Assembly (NCBI GenBank): GCA_023078555.1
Contig: CM041202.1
Coordinates: forward strand, 1,298,022 to 1,362,021
Reading direction: 5' to 3'
Origin: Ulva prolifera
Taxonomy: Eukaryota > Chlorophyta > Ulvophyceae > Ulvales > Ulvaceae
DNA length: 64,000 nucleotides
The notes under the pieces were generated by a model. The model was not told the DNA's origin, ran no database searches, and was given only the letters and a program-made list of their open reading frames with translations. The position numbers and the translations under genes were made by a program. Below are positions 63,905 through 64,000 of the stretch, piece by piece (position 1 is the first letter of the stretch; each line of letters begins with the position of its first letter).

Positions 63905-64000
63905 CAGCAAGGGTCGGGTCGTTGCAGTGGGGCAATGCGGAGATGTATCGAAAGTTGGGGCATGTCATCTTGCGTGAGCAAGGGTTGCGGTACGATGCGG
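63905..64000 (+). mobile_element. Second LINE copy, C-terminal coding end, cut by the window edge
   Basis: S-L-Q-W-G-N-A-E-M-Y-R-K-L-G-H, then L-R-E-Q-G-L-R-Y-D-A corresponds to S-L-Q-R-G-N-A-D-M-Y-R-K-S-G-L and S-R-E-Q-G-L-R-Y-D-A at the end of the 39019-42615 ORF. DNA identity is moderate, so this is an older or different subfamily. Its upstream border near 63900 is not clear; probably 5'-truncated. Confidence 0.75.

Overview
The window reads as nuclear DNA of a eukaryotic microbe, most likely a green alga or similar microalga. It has no operons or Shine-Dalgarno-like spacing. Candidate exons are short and bounded by GTGCGT/GTATGT donors and GTGCAG acceptors, and the sequence is rich in TGCATGC words and GT/CA runs. 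It carries a non-LTR retrotransposon with a C-terminal restriction-like endonuclease and several inverted-repeat DNA elements. The organism is an inference; no rRNA, tRNA or housekeeping gene was recognised.

Layout. 1-2630 is a tandem array of 381-bp units, each holding a 111-bp exon for a six-cysteine domain; related Cys-rich exons follow to about 4.9 kb. 6.3-9.9 kb holds a minus-strand signal-peptide ORF and exons of an unrecognised protein family. About 7.7-32.4 kb (unit A) and 32.4-62.7 kb (unit B) are two near-identical copies of one segment in direct tandem. A further partial copy of the start of the unit lies inside A (18.3-20.9 kb). The last 1.3 kb is unique and ends inside a second copy of the retrotransposon.

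A and B act as a natural before/after comparison. A alone carries a 1,397-bp element with 94-bp perfect terminal inverted repeats and an 8-bp target duplication (10076-11472); B keeps the empty site. B alone carries an inverted-repeat element (38453-42981) with a complete 3.8-kb LINE nested in it (38881-42712) and bounded by a 21-bp duplication; A keeps the empty site. The LINE encodes reverse transcriptase plus zinc-knuckle/PD-(D/E)XK-like endonuclease and is broken only by one TAG codon; a LINE fragment at 27.1 kb reads GAG there. Very short truncated retroposon insertions (27, 38, 52, 63 and 69 bp) with target duplications show that two tail families have been mobilised.

The most unusual signal is in small A/B length differences. 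Many are 6-19-bp insertions in which one or both flanks are followed by their own reverse complement, usually around a 3-bp duplication. This is the geometry of palindromic (P-nucleotide) repair footprints left when a cut-and-paste element excises through hairpinned ends. Footprints occur in both A and B, so the process ran after the duplication. A 45-bp palindromic mini-element family (TGTGGCAATCCAGTG ends) was also mobile.

Host protein genes are poorly resolved: most long ORFs in GT-rich stretches look like composition artefacts. Exon boundaries given here are predictions from sequence only.
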